A DNA stretch of 64,000 nt from an uncultured Deferribacterales bacterium (GTDB lineage: Bacteria > Chrysiogenota > Deferribacteres > Deferribacterales > Mucispirillaceae), in assembly GCA_947853665.1 (NCBI GenBank), contig CANTXF010000016.1, forward strand, positions 1 to 64,000. Reading direction: 5' to 3'. The translations under genes were made by a program, and so were the position numbers. The notes beneath the pieces are model-generated. The model was given only the letters and a program-made list of their open reading frames with translations. It ran no database searches and was not told where the DNA came from. Every line of letters starts with the position of its first letter. Position 1 is the stretch's first letter. Of this stretch, positions 46,559 to 55,466 are shown piece by piece.

Positions 46559-47241
46559 GCGTTGCGGAAAATTACCGCCGTACGGCGGAAGACGTAGAAC
46601 GTATCGCCCTCAAATACGGCAGGAAGCCCGATGAAATTTCGATATTGGCGGTTTCCAAAACTCACCCGGCGGATAAAATGCTGGAAGCCGCCTCCTGCGG
46701 CGTAAGGCTTTTCGGGGAAAGCAGAGTACAGGAGGCGCTGCCTAAAATCGAAATCGTAAAAGCGGCCTATCCGGACGCCATATTTCATTTTATAGGCAAG
46801 ATCCAGACGAATAAGGCGAAAAAGCTGGTGGAATATTTTTCCCTTATACATTCCGTGGACAGTCTCCGCGCGGCGGAAGCCTTAAACGGCGCCGCTGAAG
46901 CCTGCGGAAAAATCCAGGATATACTTATACAGCTTAACCTTGCGAGGGAGCCGCAGAAAGGCGGCGTTTATTACGAGGGCCTTGAAGAGCTGATATGTTT
47001 TATTAAAAAAACGCATAATCTGAAACTGCGCGGATTTATGCTAATCCCCCCGTTTGAGAACGAGCCGGAATATAACAGAGCATATTTTAAAAGCGCGGGA
47101 GAAATTTATAAAAAATTTAAAAAAGACGGGAATTTTAATATCGATATTCTGTCAATGGGTATGAGCGGCGATTATGAGACGGCTATTTCGGAAGGTTCCA
47201 CCATGGTGCGCATAGGTACGATGATTTTTGGCTCCAGATAG
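46555..47241 (+). CDS. YggS/PLPBP family pyridoxal phosphate-binding protein
   Basis: 228 residues forming a single alanine-racemase-like barrel with Lys35 (AVSKTHP) as the PLP-linking residue, plus HFIGKIQTNKAK near 80 and SMGMSGDYETAI near 200. Members maintain PLP and amino-acid balance and have no known catalysis. The yfiH-yggS-yggT neighbourhood is conserved in many bacteria. Confidence 0.94.
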   Translation: MSVAENYRRTAEDVERIALKYGRKPDEISILAVSKTHPADKMLEAASCGVRLFGESRVQEALPKIEIVKAAYPDAIFHFIGKIQTNKAKKLVEYFSLIHSVDSLRAAEALNGAAEACGKIQDILIQLNLAREPQKGGVYYEGLEELICFIKKTHNLKLRGFMLIPPFENEPEYNRAYFKSAGEIYKKFKKDGNFNIDILSMGMSGDYETAISEGSTMVRIGTMIFGSR

Positions 47242-47258
47242 TGGAAAACGGAGTTATT

Positions 47259-48077
47259 ATGACAATATTATTCTTTATCATTAAGGCTTATATCATTCTT
47301 TTAATGTTCAGGTATGTCGCTACGAGACAGGAATTGACGTTTAATCCGATAGGTAAAACCGTGGCCATGCTGACAGACCCGGCATTCAGGAAATTTAAGG
47401 TCGCCAAAGAGCAGACCGACCGCTTTATCCCCATGCTTATTCTTGCCGGAGTTATTATCGCCGCTTTGATAAACATGCTTTTTACCAGGTCCAATCCTGT
47501 GCAGGCCATCCTTGCCACGGTAATGAATTTTCTTCTTTTTTTTATGATGTTTTTTGTGGTCTCGGTCCTTTTGGGAAGTCTAGTAAATAAACCCGCCATG
47601 AGTTCTTACGTAATGTATTTTTTCCGCCTGGGCGTTCCGTGGGTAAAGCTTACGAGAACTTTTATTCCCATAACCAGCGGTAAAATAATATACCCCGCCG
47701 TAGCGGTTATCTTTCTGCTTTACGTTTGCTTCAATTTCATAATAATGACCGGATTGCAGGCTTTTTCTGGCGGAATAAACGCCGTAAACCCGGTATATTC
47801 CCTGTTATTCTCGGTAAAATCGGGGCTTCTGGGCCTTACGGGGTTACTTTATTATCTTTGCTGGCTGGTAGTGGCAAGGGCTCTTATGTCCTGGGTTTCT
47901 CCCGACGTCCGCAATCCGTTGGTGCAGCTTATATATACGCTGACCGAACCTGTGCTTGCTCCTTTCCGCCGTATCATACCGTCCGTCGGCATATTCGACC
48001 TTTCGGCTTTTGCGGCGATCCTCACGCTCAGCCTTGGGGCGTCCGTTTTAGAGAGGCTTATTGTTTCCGTTTTTTGA
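47259..48077 (+). CDS. YggT family membrane protein, tandem YGGT domains
   Basis: 272 residues with two copies of the YGGT membrane unit (first half about 5-130, second about 145-265). The signature RALMSWVSPDVRNPLVQLIYTLTEPVLAPFRR is seen in parts near 210-240. Function is uncertain; links to osmotic response and cell division exist. The ATG at 47259 follows ACGGAG; a GTG-like frame from 47241 is less likely. Confidence 0.88.
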   Translation: MTILFFIIKAYIILLMFRYVATRQELTFNPIGKTVAMLTDPAFRKFKVAKEQTDRFIPMLILAGVIIAALINMLFTRSNPVQAILATVMNFLLFFMMFFVVSVLLGSLVNKPAMSSYVMYFFRLGVPWVKLTRTFIPITSGKIIYPAVAVIFLLYVCFNFIIMTGLQAFSGGINAVNPVYSLLFSVKSGLLGLTGLLYYLCWLVVARALMSWVSPDVRNPLVQLIYTLTEPVLAPFRRIIPSVGIFDLSAFAAILTLSLGASVLERLIVSVF

Positions 48078-48100
48078 TTATTCATTTTCAGAGGTAAATA

Positions 48101-49072
48101 ATGACTGTATTCAGACTCCTTTACGGCACAGCCATAGCGGCCGTATTTATATTTTTCAGAGATACCATAGGCATAGACATATACCACGCTCTCATATATT
48201 CCGCCGTAGTGATTTTGGGCATTATTCTTGTGGACCTTATGGCGGGCGGGGTAAGAAATTTTAAATTTCTTTCCGCGTTTCTTTCCGCGTGCCTTTTTTT
48301 GATTCTCGGTTTCATCGTGACTCAGTCTTTCCGCTCCGTATTCGCTAATGAAGCCGTTCGTCTGGTATGTCTTTTCATGTTTATTTATATAGGTATTCTG
48401 ATAGGTTATAAAAATTACAGACTTGTAGAAAATCTGTTTACAAAAATAAACCTGAAAGTCTCAAAGCCTAAACTGACCGCTATGCCCAAGCTTGTGGACA
48501 CCTCCACTCTTATAGACGGCAGGATAGCCAACATTGTGGAAGCGGATTTTATGGAGGGTTCTCTCGTTATCCCGGTGTTTATTCTCAAGGAACTTCAGAA
48601 CGTGGCAGACTCCCACGATCACCTCCGCAGGCAGAAGGGCAGGAGAGGACTGAATGTCCTTAAACGTCTTCAGGAGCAAAAGGGCATTCATGTGGAAATA
48701 GACAATACCAATTTCGACGACATCGGCACAGTGGACGAAAAACTCGTGGCTATGGCGAAAAAAGTCGGCGCAGTAATCATGACTACCGACTTTAACTTGA
48801 TGAAAGTTGCTGAGATTCAGAATATAAAAGTACTCAATCTTAATAACCTTGCCATTGCCCTGCGCCAGACCATACTTCCAGGGGAAGAGCTTACGATTAC
48901 CGTGGCTAAAGAGGGCAAAGACCCTTCGCAGGGCGTGGGCTACCTTGACGACGGCACTATGGTGGTGGTGGAACAGGGACGCAAAAATATCGGAGATAAA
49001 CTTAAGGTCGAAGTTACAAGCCTTTTGCAGACTGAATCTGGCAGGATAATTTTCAGCCGGGTAAAAGCGTGA
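48101..49072 (+). CDS. Membrane PIN-TRAM domain protein (YacL family)
   Basis: 323 residues. Four N-terminal membrane helices (to about 115), then a PIN nuclease domain with acidic residues in LVDTSTLIDGR near 129, DHLRRQKGRRGL near 170 and MTTDFNL near 227, then a C-terminal TRAM domain (LPGEELTITVAKEG onward). The architecture is that of YacL-like proteins often located before ispD, as here. It may be an RNase at the membrane. Its stop overlaps the ispD GTG start. Confidence 0.92.
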   Translation: MTVFRLLYGTAIAAVFIFFRDTIGIDIYHALIYSAVVILGIILVDLMAGGVRNFKFLSAFLSACLFLILGFIVTQSFRSVFANEAVRLVCLFMFIYIGILIGYKNYRLVENLFTKINLKVSKPKLTAMPKLVDTSTLIDGRIANIVEADFMEGSLVIPVFILKELQNVADSHDHLRRQKGRRGLNVLKRLQEQKGIHVEIDNTNFDDIGTVDEKLVAMAKKVGAVIMTTDFNLMKVAEIQNIKVLNLNNLAIALRQTILPGEELTITVAKEGKDPSQGVGYLDDGTMVVVEQGRKNIGDKLKVEVTSLLQTESGRIIFSRVKA

Positions 49073-49749
49073 CTGTCGCTCTGGTCATACCGGCAGCGGG
49101 GGTTGGAGAGCGTTTTTCAAAAGAGATAAAAAAACAGTTTTATCTGATAGACGGTAAACCCGTTTTATACTTTACTTTGAAAAAAATGCTTTCTCTGTAT
49201 AAATTTGACGAAGTTATACTTGGGATAAACGACGGCGATAAAGAGCTTGTGCATGGCATAATAAGCCTCTTACATGCGTACGTTCCATTTAAAACTGCTT
49301 CAGGAGGAGACACAAGGGCACGCACGGTAATGAACTGTTTGGAAGCTGCGTCGTCAGAGCTTGTGCTCGTTCACGACGCGGTGCGGCCCTTTGTGGACGA
49401 ACGCACCGTGGCGGATGTTATCGCGAAAGCCTGGGAATTTGACGGGGCGATACCGGCTGTCAAGATTCGGGACACTGTAAAAAGAGCGGAAAATGGTATC
49501 ATAGCGGAAACAGTAGACAGGGAAGGGCTTTATCTTGCCCATACTCCTCAGGGATTTAAGCGCAATATATTAAAAGAAGCCATGAACGCCGCTTTTAACG
49601 GCGGCTTTTCCGTTACGGACGAAGCTTCCGCCATGGAGCTTTTCGGAAAATCTGTGTATATAGTGCCATCCGCTCCTGATAATATAAAAATTACCTATAC
49701 AGAAGACATACAAACGGTTAATATGCTGAAAAGTAAATATTTTGGTTAA
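49069..49749 (+). CDS. ispD: 2-C-methyl-D-erythritol 4-phosphate cytidylyltransferase
   Basis: 226-residue enzyme of the MEP isoprenoid pathway that joins CTP to methylerythritol phosphate. CTP loop PAAGVGERF near 8-16, HDAVRPFVD near 103 and the C-terminal NIKITYTEDI near 204. It is a single-domain IspD, with no fused IspF and no ispF after it. The start is GTG, overlapping the previous stop by 4 bases. Confidence 0.94.
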   Translation: MTVALVIPAAGVGERFSKEIKKQFYLIDGKPVLYFTLKKMLSLYKFDEVILGINDGDKELVHGIISLLHAYVPFKTASGGDTRARTVMNCLEAASSELVLVHDAVRPFVDERTVADVIAKAWEFDGAIPAVKIRDTVKRAENGIIAETVDREGLYLAHTPQGFKRNILKEAMNAAFNGGFSVTDEASAMELFGKSVYIVPSAPDNIKITYTEDIQTVNMLKSKYFG

Positions 49750-49775
49750 ATGCCCGTAAGGGTTTAGGGAGATTT

Positions 49776-50417
49776 ATGGATTTTTTCGGAGGAGACTTTA
49801 ACGGAGCGGTAAGGCAGATTGCCCTATCCATCGTTCCTTTTCTGCTGGCGGCCACCGTACATGAATTTATGCACGGCTATGTGGCCTATAAACTGGGGGA
49901 TCCCACGGCTTACAGAGCGGGGCGGCTTACTTTAAACCCCATAGCCCATATAGACCCGATAGGTCTTTTATGCCTTGTATTTACAAGAACTTTCGGCTGG
50001 GCTAAGCCTGTTCCCGTAAATTTTTATCTTCTGCGCCATAAATACGGCATGGCCATGGTGTCCATAGCCGGGCCTCTCTCTAATCTGGTTCTTGCTGTTA
50101 TCTCCGTTATGGCCCTGCATCTGTTCGCTTTGCTTGTGGATAACGTAAGACTTCCGGAAGCGATAGTGTCTCCCGTGGGAATGATGATCTTTTATTCTAT
50201 CGGTATAAACGTGGCCCTTTTCGTATTTAATCTGCTTCCTATCCTTCCTTTGGACGGAGGCCGTATAATATATAATTTTCTTCCAGAAAATCTTGCGGAT
50301 AAATATGCCGTTACCGAAAAATACGGTTTTTTTATAGTGCTGGCTTTGGTTCTTACCGGCGCCGTAAGATATGTGATACTTCCGCCGATGAATTTAATAT
50401 ATTCTTTAATCATGTAA
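49776..50417 (+). CDS. Site-2 protease family (M50) membrane metalloprotease
   Basis: 213 residues with about five membrane helices. Zinc site HEFMH at 29-33 and the second motif LPLDGGRI near 153, with DPTAYRAGRLTLNPIAHIDPIG near 47-68 as in compact S2P enzymes. It may cleave membrane-embedded regulators; the substrate is unknown. It lies between ispD and trpS, a neighbourhood common in many phyla. A GGGAG site precedes the ATG. Confidence 0.93.
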   Translation: MDFFGGDFNGAVRQIALSIVPFLLAATVHEFMHGYVAYKLGDPTAYRAGRLTLNPIAHIDPIGLLCLVFTRTFGWAKPVPVNFYLLRHKYGMAMVSIAGPLSNLVLAVISVMALHLFALLVDNVRLPEAIVSPVGMMIFYSIGINVALFVFNLLPILPLDGGRIIYNFLPENLADKYAVTEKYGFFIVLALVLTGAVRYVILPPMNLIYSLIM

Positions 50418-50428
50418 GAGGCAAATTT

Positions 50429-51412
50429 ATGAAAAAACGTGTTTACAGCGCCATGAGGCCCACCGGAGAACTGCATATCGGGCACTATTTTGGAGCTATT
50501 CAGAACTGGGTCCGGTTACAGAACGAATACGAATGTTTCTTCGCCGTGGCCGATTGGCACGCGCTTACTACCTCTTATGAGAATCCGGAAAATATTAAAT
50601 CCATGCGCAGGCAGATGATTCTGAACTGGCTGAGCGTAGGTATGGACCCCGATAAATGCACGATATTTACCCAATCGCATAATCTTTATACCGCCGAGCT
50701 TTATTTGCTTCTTGGTATGATTTCTCCCGTATCGTGGCTTGAAAGATGCCCTACCTATAAGGAAATGATACAGGCGCTTTCCGGCAGAGATATCGCAAAT
50801 TACGGATTTCTCGGGTATCCGGTGCTGATGACTGCAGATATTATAATGTACCGGACAAATTACGTGCCGGTCGGCGCCGACCAGATACCCCATATAGAAA
50901 TGGCGAGGGAAATCGTCAGAAGGTTTGCCAATCTTTACGGTGAAAGTATTTTTACCGAACCGGAAGCGATGCTTACGGAAGTTCCTAAACTGTCCGGGCT
51001 GGACGGAAGAAAAATGAGCAAAAGCTACAACAACTCCATTATGTTGTCGGAGGATTTTGCGTCCGTCGAAAAAAAGCTGAAAACCATGATAACCGACCCT
51101 CAGCGCAAACGGAGAACAGACCCGGGCAATCCGGACGTGTGCCCCGTGTTTGAATATCATAAAGTATTTTCAACGGAGCAAGAGAGGGATTATATTGTAA
51201 AAGGCTGCCGCAGCGCATCTATCGGCTGTATAGAATGTAAATCCATACTTATACGGCACATGGAGGAGTTTTTGACTCCCATACATGAAAAAAGAAAGAA
51301 ATTCGAAGCGGAAATAAAAGACGTGGACGAATTTCTGGCTCCGTATCAGAAACGGGCGAACGACGAAGCCGCAGGCGTTATGGAAAAGGTGAGACGGGCC
51401 GTAAAAATATGA
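50429..51412 (+). CDS. trpS: Tryptophan-tRNA ligase
   Basis: Class I aminoacyl-tRNA synthetase of 327 residues. The HIGH motif is in PTGELHIGHYFGA near 12-24 and the KMSKS motif in GRKMSKSYNN near 195. A cysteine group near 250-270 (GCRSASIGCIEC) is seen in many TrpS proteins. Overlaps scpA by 4 bases. Confidence 0.97.
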   Translation: MKKRVYSAMRPTGELHIGHYFGAIQNWVRLQNEYECFFAVADWHALTTSYENPENIKSMRRQMILNWLSVGMDPDKCTIFTQSHNLYTAELYLLLGMISPVSWLERCPTYKEMIQALSGRDIANYGFLGYPVLMTADIIMYRTNYVPVGADQIPHIEMAREIVRRFANLYGESIFTEPEAMLTEVPKLSGLDGRKMSKSYNNSIMLSEDFASVEKKLKTMITDPQRKRRTDPGNPDVCPVFEYHKVFSTEQERDYIVKGCRSASIGCIECKSILIRHMEEFLTPIHEKRKKFEAEIKDVDEFLAPYQKRANDEAAGVMEKVRRAVKI

Positions 51413-52137
51413 ACGAGCTTCTCGATATAAAGATACAGGATTACGAAGGCCCTTTGGACCTTCTTATCCATCTCGTATATAAAAACGAGATGAATATATT
51501 CGACGTATCCATATCGGAAATAACAAGCCAGTTTATCGCCGAAATCAAAAATATGAGGGATATGGATATAGAAGTAGCCGCGGAATTCATAAACATGGCG
51601 TCTTATCTTGTGTATCTTAAATCCCGCATGCTGTTGCCAAGAGACGCTTCGGACGGGGAGGAAGCGGACCCGGAGGAAGCAAAATTCAGATTTAACCAGC
51701 TTTTGATAGAATATTCTTTTTATAAAGATATGGCCGCGGAACTTAAAAAAAGGGAGGGAGCGGAGTCCAGGTTCTTGGCCCGTACCGATTCGATAGTGAT
51801 CTTAAAGGAGGATTTTTACACCGAGGACGCTTATAAGCTGGCTTCGGCCTTTTTTTCCGTAAACGGGGAAAAGAAAAATAAGGCTATGGTCGTAAAAAAT
51901 TCCAAAATAGCTACGGAGGAAATAGCCAACAGAGTAAGGGCTTTTGTCCTTTCGCGTGATAAAACCCTCTGGAGCGAAATATATGCCGGATGCGCGGAGA
52001 AAATAGATTCCTGCGTATCTTTCGGCGCTGTTCTGGAACTGGTGAAAAGCAAGAAAATCAAAGCATTTCAGGAAGGTAACTTTATGGAAATACTGCTTAC
52101 TCTTTTAAAAGAGAGGGGCGCGGAACGGTATGCCTGA
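51409..52137 (+). CDS. scpA: Segregation and condensation protein A
   Basis: Kleisin subunit of the SMC condensin complex, 242 residues. The N-terminus has YEGPLDLLIHLVYKNEMNIFDV and the helical SMC-neck binding region ends EFINMASYLVYLKSRMLLP. It bridges SMC heads to organise the chromosome. It starts in the trpS stop and overlaps scpB by 8 bases. Confidence 0.95.
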   Translation: MNELLDIKIQDYEGPLDLLIHLVYKNEMNIFDVSISEITSQFIAEIKNMRDMDIEVAAEFINMASYLVYLKSRMLLPRDASDGEEADPEEAKFRFNQLLIEYSFYKDMAAELKKREGAESRFLARTDSIVILKEDFYTEDAYKLASAFFSVNGEKKNKAMVVKNSKIATEEIANRVRAFVLSRDKTLWSEIYAGCAEKIDSCVSFGAVLELVKSKKIKAFQEGNFMEILLTLLKERGAERYA

Positions 52138-52963
52138 CGATAAGAAAAAATCCGGAGACGGGACCGACAAAGCCGATATAGTTGAGCTTACCGATGCATT
52201 CCTTTCACTTATGGACGAATTCGAGGAAGATAAAAGGAGGCGTCAGGAGGAAAAAAGCAAATCGGAAAGCCCGGTAAGAGATATCCTTGCCGACCTTACC
52301 GCTCCTTACGACGCCGATAAAATAGATGCGGACGGCGGCGAGCTGGACGAGGAAGCCCTAAGCAGAAAATTTGACGCCGGTGAATCAGAGCGGGAGGAAA
52401 TTCCTGAAAACCCCTTTGAAGGCGAAAAGCAGGAAAACCTTTCAGAAAATAAAGAAAAACGCATATTCTACGCGTCTCTTTACCTTTCCGGCAAGCCTGT
52501 GGAGCTTGCCACCTTCAGAAAGATGCTCGACCCTATCAATCTGGAAAACCGCTTGCTGAACTATGCCGAAGAATTTAACAAATTGAGAGTGGGGGTGCGT
52601 ATACGCATGGTTTCCGGCGGATATCAGCTTGTTACCGATTCCGACGTTACGGGATTTCTCGAAAAATATTTCGGCGAGAGGACGGAATCCCTTTCAAGGG
52701 CGTCTCTTGAGACGGCGGCCATAATAGCTTACAGGCAGCCGGTAACTAAAGCCGAGGTAGAGGAAATGCGGGAAGTGAATTCCTCCGGCACTATGAAATA
52801 TCTTCTCGATAAAAACCTGATAAAGGTTGTGGGACGCAAACAGGTTCCCGGAAAGCCTCTGCTTTACGCCACGACAAAATATTTTCTTGAATATTTCGGG
52901 CTTAACGATATATCCGAGCTTCCGACCTTCAGAGAATGGCAGGAGCTTAAACAAAACCAATGA
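52130..52963 (+). CDS. scpB: Segregation and condensation protein B with long N-terminal extension
   Basis: 277 residues; the winged-helix ScpB core starts only near residue 105 (RIFYASLYLSGKPVELATF) and includes SLETAAIIAYRQPVTKAEVEEMR near 187 (quoted in parts) and GRKQVPGKPLLYATT near 240. The first 100 or so residues are very acidic and look disordered, an unusual extension for ScpB, which is normally near 180-200 residues. ScpB dimers bind the ScpA kleisin. The rlu gene starts in its stop codon. Confidence 0.92.
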   Translation: MPDDKKKSGDGTDKADIVELTDAFLSLMDEFEEDKRRRQEEKSKSESPVRDILADLTAPYDADKIDADGGELDEEALSRKFDAGESEREEIPENPFEGEKQENLSENKEKRIFYASLYLSGKPVELATFRKMLDPINLENRLLNYAEEFNKLRVGVRIRMVSGGYQLVTDSDVTGFLEKYFGERTESLSRASLETAAIIAYRQPVTKAEVEEMREVNSSGTMKYLLDKNLIKVVGRKQVPGKPLLYATTKYFLEYFGLNDISELPTFREWQELKQNQ

Positions 52964-53676
52964 AAAGACTTACGCGTATTAATAAATATATAGCTTCCTC
53001 AAGCCTGTATTCCAGGAGGGAAGCGGACAGGATGATAGCGGAAGGCCGTGTTTCGGTCAACGGAGAGCCGGTTGCGGAACAGGGGCTGAAAATCGACGAA
53101 AATAACGACGCGGTTTTTATCGACGGAGTTCCCATATATTCCGGCAGGCCGGAAATATTCAAGTTTTACAAACCCAGGGGAGTGCTTACGGCTTACGGCG
53201 ACGGAAGGGGAAAGGATACTTTGGAAAAGTTTTCATTGTTTGCAAAGCGTAAGCTGCCGTATTCCGGACGGCTTGATTACGAAAGCGAGGGGCTTCTTCT
53301 TTTCAGTAACGACGGAGAGCTGATACAGCGTATGCAAAGGCCGGAACATAAAGTTGAGAAGGAATATCTCGTTACGGTGGACAGGATGCTTTCCGCAGAA
53401 GAGATAAAGGAGTTTTCAGGCGGGCTGGAAACGGCTAAAGGCACTTTTTTGCCGTGCGGCATAGTAAAAAGCGGAAACCGCAGTTACAGAGTTACGATAA
53501 AGGAAGGCAAAAAACGCCAGATAAGAAATATGTTCGGCTATTTCGGTTCTACGGTGCAGCGTCTCGAAAGAATACGCATAGGCCCGGTGGCTATCGGAGA
53601 TTTAAAGCCGGGAGAACATAAAAGCCTTACGGAAAAAGAAATAAAGGAGCTATATAAATGTACAGGGTTAAAATAA
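52960..53676 (+). CDS. rRNA pseudouridine synthase, RsuA/RluB family
   Basis: 238 residues: an N-terminal S4 RNA-binding domain (RINKYIASSSLYSRREADRM) and a catalytic domain with the aspartate in GRLDYESEGLLLF near 105, plus RQIRNMFGYFG near 186. Family members modify 23S (RluB) or 16S (RsuA) rRNA; the neighbourhood with scpAB favours RluB. Overlaps scpB by 4 bases and queD by 19 bases. Confidence 0.9.
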   Translation: MKRLTRINKYIASSSLYSRREADRMIAEGRVSVNGEPVAEQGLKIDENNDAVFIDGVPIYSGRPEIFKFYKPRGVLTAYGDGRGKDTLEKFSLFAKRKLPYSGRLDYESEGLLLFSNDGELIQRMQRPEHKVEKEYLVTVDRMLSAEEIKEFSGGLETAKGTFLPCGIVKSGNRSYRVTIKEGKKRQIRNMFGYFGSTVQRLERIRIGPVAIGDLKPGEHKSLTEKEIKELYKCTGLK

Positions 53677-54017
53677 GGACTAATTTTTCATCCGCTCATA
53701 ATCTGAGAGAATACAAAGGAAACTGCGAGAATCTGCACGGCCATAACTGGAAGGTGGAAGCCTACCTTAAAAGCGAAACGCTGGACCGTCTGGGAATGGT
53801 GGAGGATTTCAGGGAGTTCAAAAGGAATATGCGCGCTATAATGGAGGATCTGGACCATAAATATATTAATGAAATTGAATATTTTAAAACGGTTAATCCT
53901 ACCAGCGAAAATATCGCCCGTTATATATTCATGCGCCTTGAAGCAGTCTACGGCAAAAAGACCGACAGAGTTATAGTCTGGGAAAACGACGATTCGGCGG
54001 CGGAATACTGCGAGTAG
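53658..54017 (+). CDS. queD: 6-carboxytetrahydropterin synthase (QueD family)
   Basis: 119-residue enzyme of the 6-pyruvoyltetrahydropterin synthase fold. Zinc ligands His14, His27 and His29 (SSAHNL, ENLHGHNW), catalytic Cys23, and MVEDFREFK near 51. It makes carboxytetrahydropterin for queuosine or other deazapurines. No queC, queE or folE lies nearby. An AAGGAG site lies inside the end of the pseudouridine synthase gene. Confidence 0.93.
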   Translation: MYRVKIRTNFSSAHNLREYKGNCENLHGHNWKVEAYLKSETLDRLGMVEDFREFKRNMRAIMEDLDHKYINEIEYFKTVNPTSENIARYIFMRLEAVYGKKTDRVIVWENDDSAAEYCE

Positions 54018-54075
54018 GCGCCGTGAACCGGGAAATTTCCGGCGGAAAGAAGGTTTTTAATAAAGAAGGCCGCAG

Positions 54076-54477
54076 ATGACAGCGGCCCTTGTTTCTCTGG
54101 CAGTTTCCGGGTTTTTATCGTCCACCGTGCTTCCCGGGAGCTCAGAGGCGGCGTTCCTCGCGTTCTTGCTCTATTATCCGGAATATTCGGCCGCAGCCCT
54201 TGTTGCAGTTACAATCGCGAATACTGCCGGGAGCATGACTTCTTTCTTAATGACAAGGTTTATTCCCCATAAAAAACCGTCGGGGAAAGCGTTGAATATG
54301 GTAAGCCGCTTTGGAACTCCGCTTTTGTTTTTTTCATTTGCCCCGATAGCGGGGGATATGCTGCCGTTGGCTGCCGGCTGGCTTAAACTTCCTATATTGA
54401 AATCCGTATTTTTCATAATGCTGGGAAAGCTGGCCAGATACTGCGCCGTTGGGTGGATGGCTTTTAAAATCAGTTAA
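54076..54477 (+). CDS. YqaA/DedA-like membrane protein
   Basis: 133 residues with four hydrophobic segments. SSTVLPGSSEAAF near 16-28 and the C-terminal LAAGWLKLPILKSVFFIMLGK match the small YqaA branch of the DedA (SNARE-associated, VTT-domain) proteins, possibly lipid scramblases or transporters. It ends 9 bases from the converging sigma factor gene; no terminator is visible between them. Confidence 0.85.
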   Translation: MTAALVSLAVSGFLSSTVLPGSSEAAFLAFLLYYPEYSAAALVAVTIANTAGSMTSFLMTRFIPHKKPSGKALNMVSRFGTPLLFFSFAPIAGDMLPLAAGWLKLPILKSVFFIMLGKLARYCAVGWMAFKIS

Positions 54478-54486
54478 GAAAGTCGT

Positions 54487-55410
54487 TCAGACGCTTTTTA
54501 AGGGCTTTTTTTTTAATTTTTCCATGGCTCTGGCTTCTATCTGCCTTACCCTTTCCCGAGAAATATTCATTTCTTCTCCTATTTCTTCGAGGGTTTTAGG
54601 TTCCCCTCCGTCAAGGCCGAAACGCTGCATTATTATTGTCGCCTCGCGTTCGTTCAGGTCGGATACTATTTCGTCCATTGACGCTTTAAGCGTTTTTCGT
54701 ATTATTTCTTCTTCTGCGTCGGGGTAGGAGGATTCAAGAGCGTCTATAAAAAACCTGTCGTCGCTTTCTCCGATAGGGGAGTCCAGCGATAATTCGTTGC
54801 GCGAAGCTCTCGTTATATCAGTTATATCGGTTTCGGATATTCCCGTCGCCTGGGAAATTTCCTCTACGGTGGGCTGGCGTTTCAGATTTTTAACAAGTTT
54901 TTCTGAGGCGGAATTTATACGGTAAAGTATATTGGCCTGTTTTACAGGCAGCCTTACCGAACCGGTCTGCTCCGTAAGCCCCTGTATTATCGCCTGGCGT
55001 ATCCACCATACCGCGTATGTGATAAATTTTACGCCTTTATCAGGGTCGTATCTTTTGGCAGCTTCAAGAAGCCCTATATTTCCCTGATTGATAAGATCGG
55101 CAAGCGGGATGCCGGTGTTTCTGTATTTATTAGCTATGGATACCACGAATCTGAGATTGGCCAGTATAAGTTTTTTAAGCGCTTCTCCGTCACCTTTGCG
55201 TATACGGCGACCAAGCTCTCGTTCTTCTTCCATGGAGTAGGGCTTATATTCGGATATGTTTTTAAAATAAAGCTGTATAGAATCTCCGGACGTATTTTCG
55301 TTCCCAAGCAGGCGGAGTTCTTCTATATTTTCCAGCTCGTCGGCCGGTTCGTTCAAACCTTCCAGAGCGTCGTTATCGTTTTCAAAATCGCCGCCGGTAT
55401 TTTCCGTCAT
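54487..55410 (-). CDS. RNA polymerase sigma-70 family factor (group 1/2 type, short)
   Basis: 307 residues. Region 1.2 (DSIQLYFKNISEYKPYSMEEE near 43-63), region 2 with LANLRFVVSIANKYRNTG and the -10 recognition KFITYAVWWIRQAI, region 3 (PTVEEISQATGI) and region 4 with GLDGGEPKTLEEIGEEMNIS and RERVRQIEARAMEKLKK. It is too short for a housekeeping RpoD and lacks region 1.1, so it is most like RpoS/SigB-type alternative factors that still recognise sigma-70 promoters. It follows the clpB terminator by 24 bases on the same strand, so its link with heat shock may be only partial read-through. Confidence 0.92.
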   Translation of the reverse strand: MTENTGGDFENDNDALEGLNEPADELENIEELRLLGNENTSGDSIQLYFKNISEYKPYSMEEERELGRRIRKGDGEALKKLILANLRFVVSIANKYRNTGIPLADLINQGNIGLLEAAKRYDPDKGVKFITYAVWWIRQAIIQGLTEQTGSVRLPVKQANILYRINSASEKLVKNLKRQPTVEEISQATGISETDITDITRASRNELSLDSPIGESDDRFFIDALESSYPDAEEEIIRKTLKASMDEIVSDLNEREATIIMQRFGLDGGEPKTLEEIGEEMNISRERVRQIEARAMEKLKKKPLKSV

Positions 55411-55433
55411 AACATCCGCCTGGTTCCGGTTTA

Positions 55434-55460
55434 AAAAGGGGCGGAATTTCCGCCCCTTTT
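55434..55460 (-). terminator. Terminator after clpB
   Basis: Perfect 11-bp stem, 55434-55444 with 55450-55460, loop of 5 bases; on the minus strand it is followed by TTTTTAAA. It lies 7 bases past the clpB stop and 24 bases before the sigma factor start. Confidence 0.85.
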
Positions 55461-55466
55461 GCCGAA

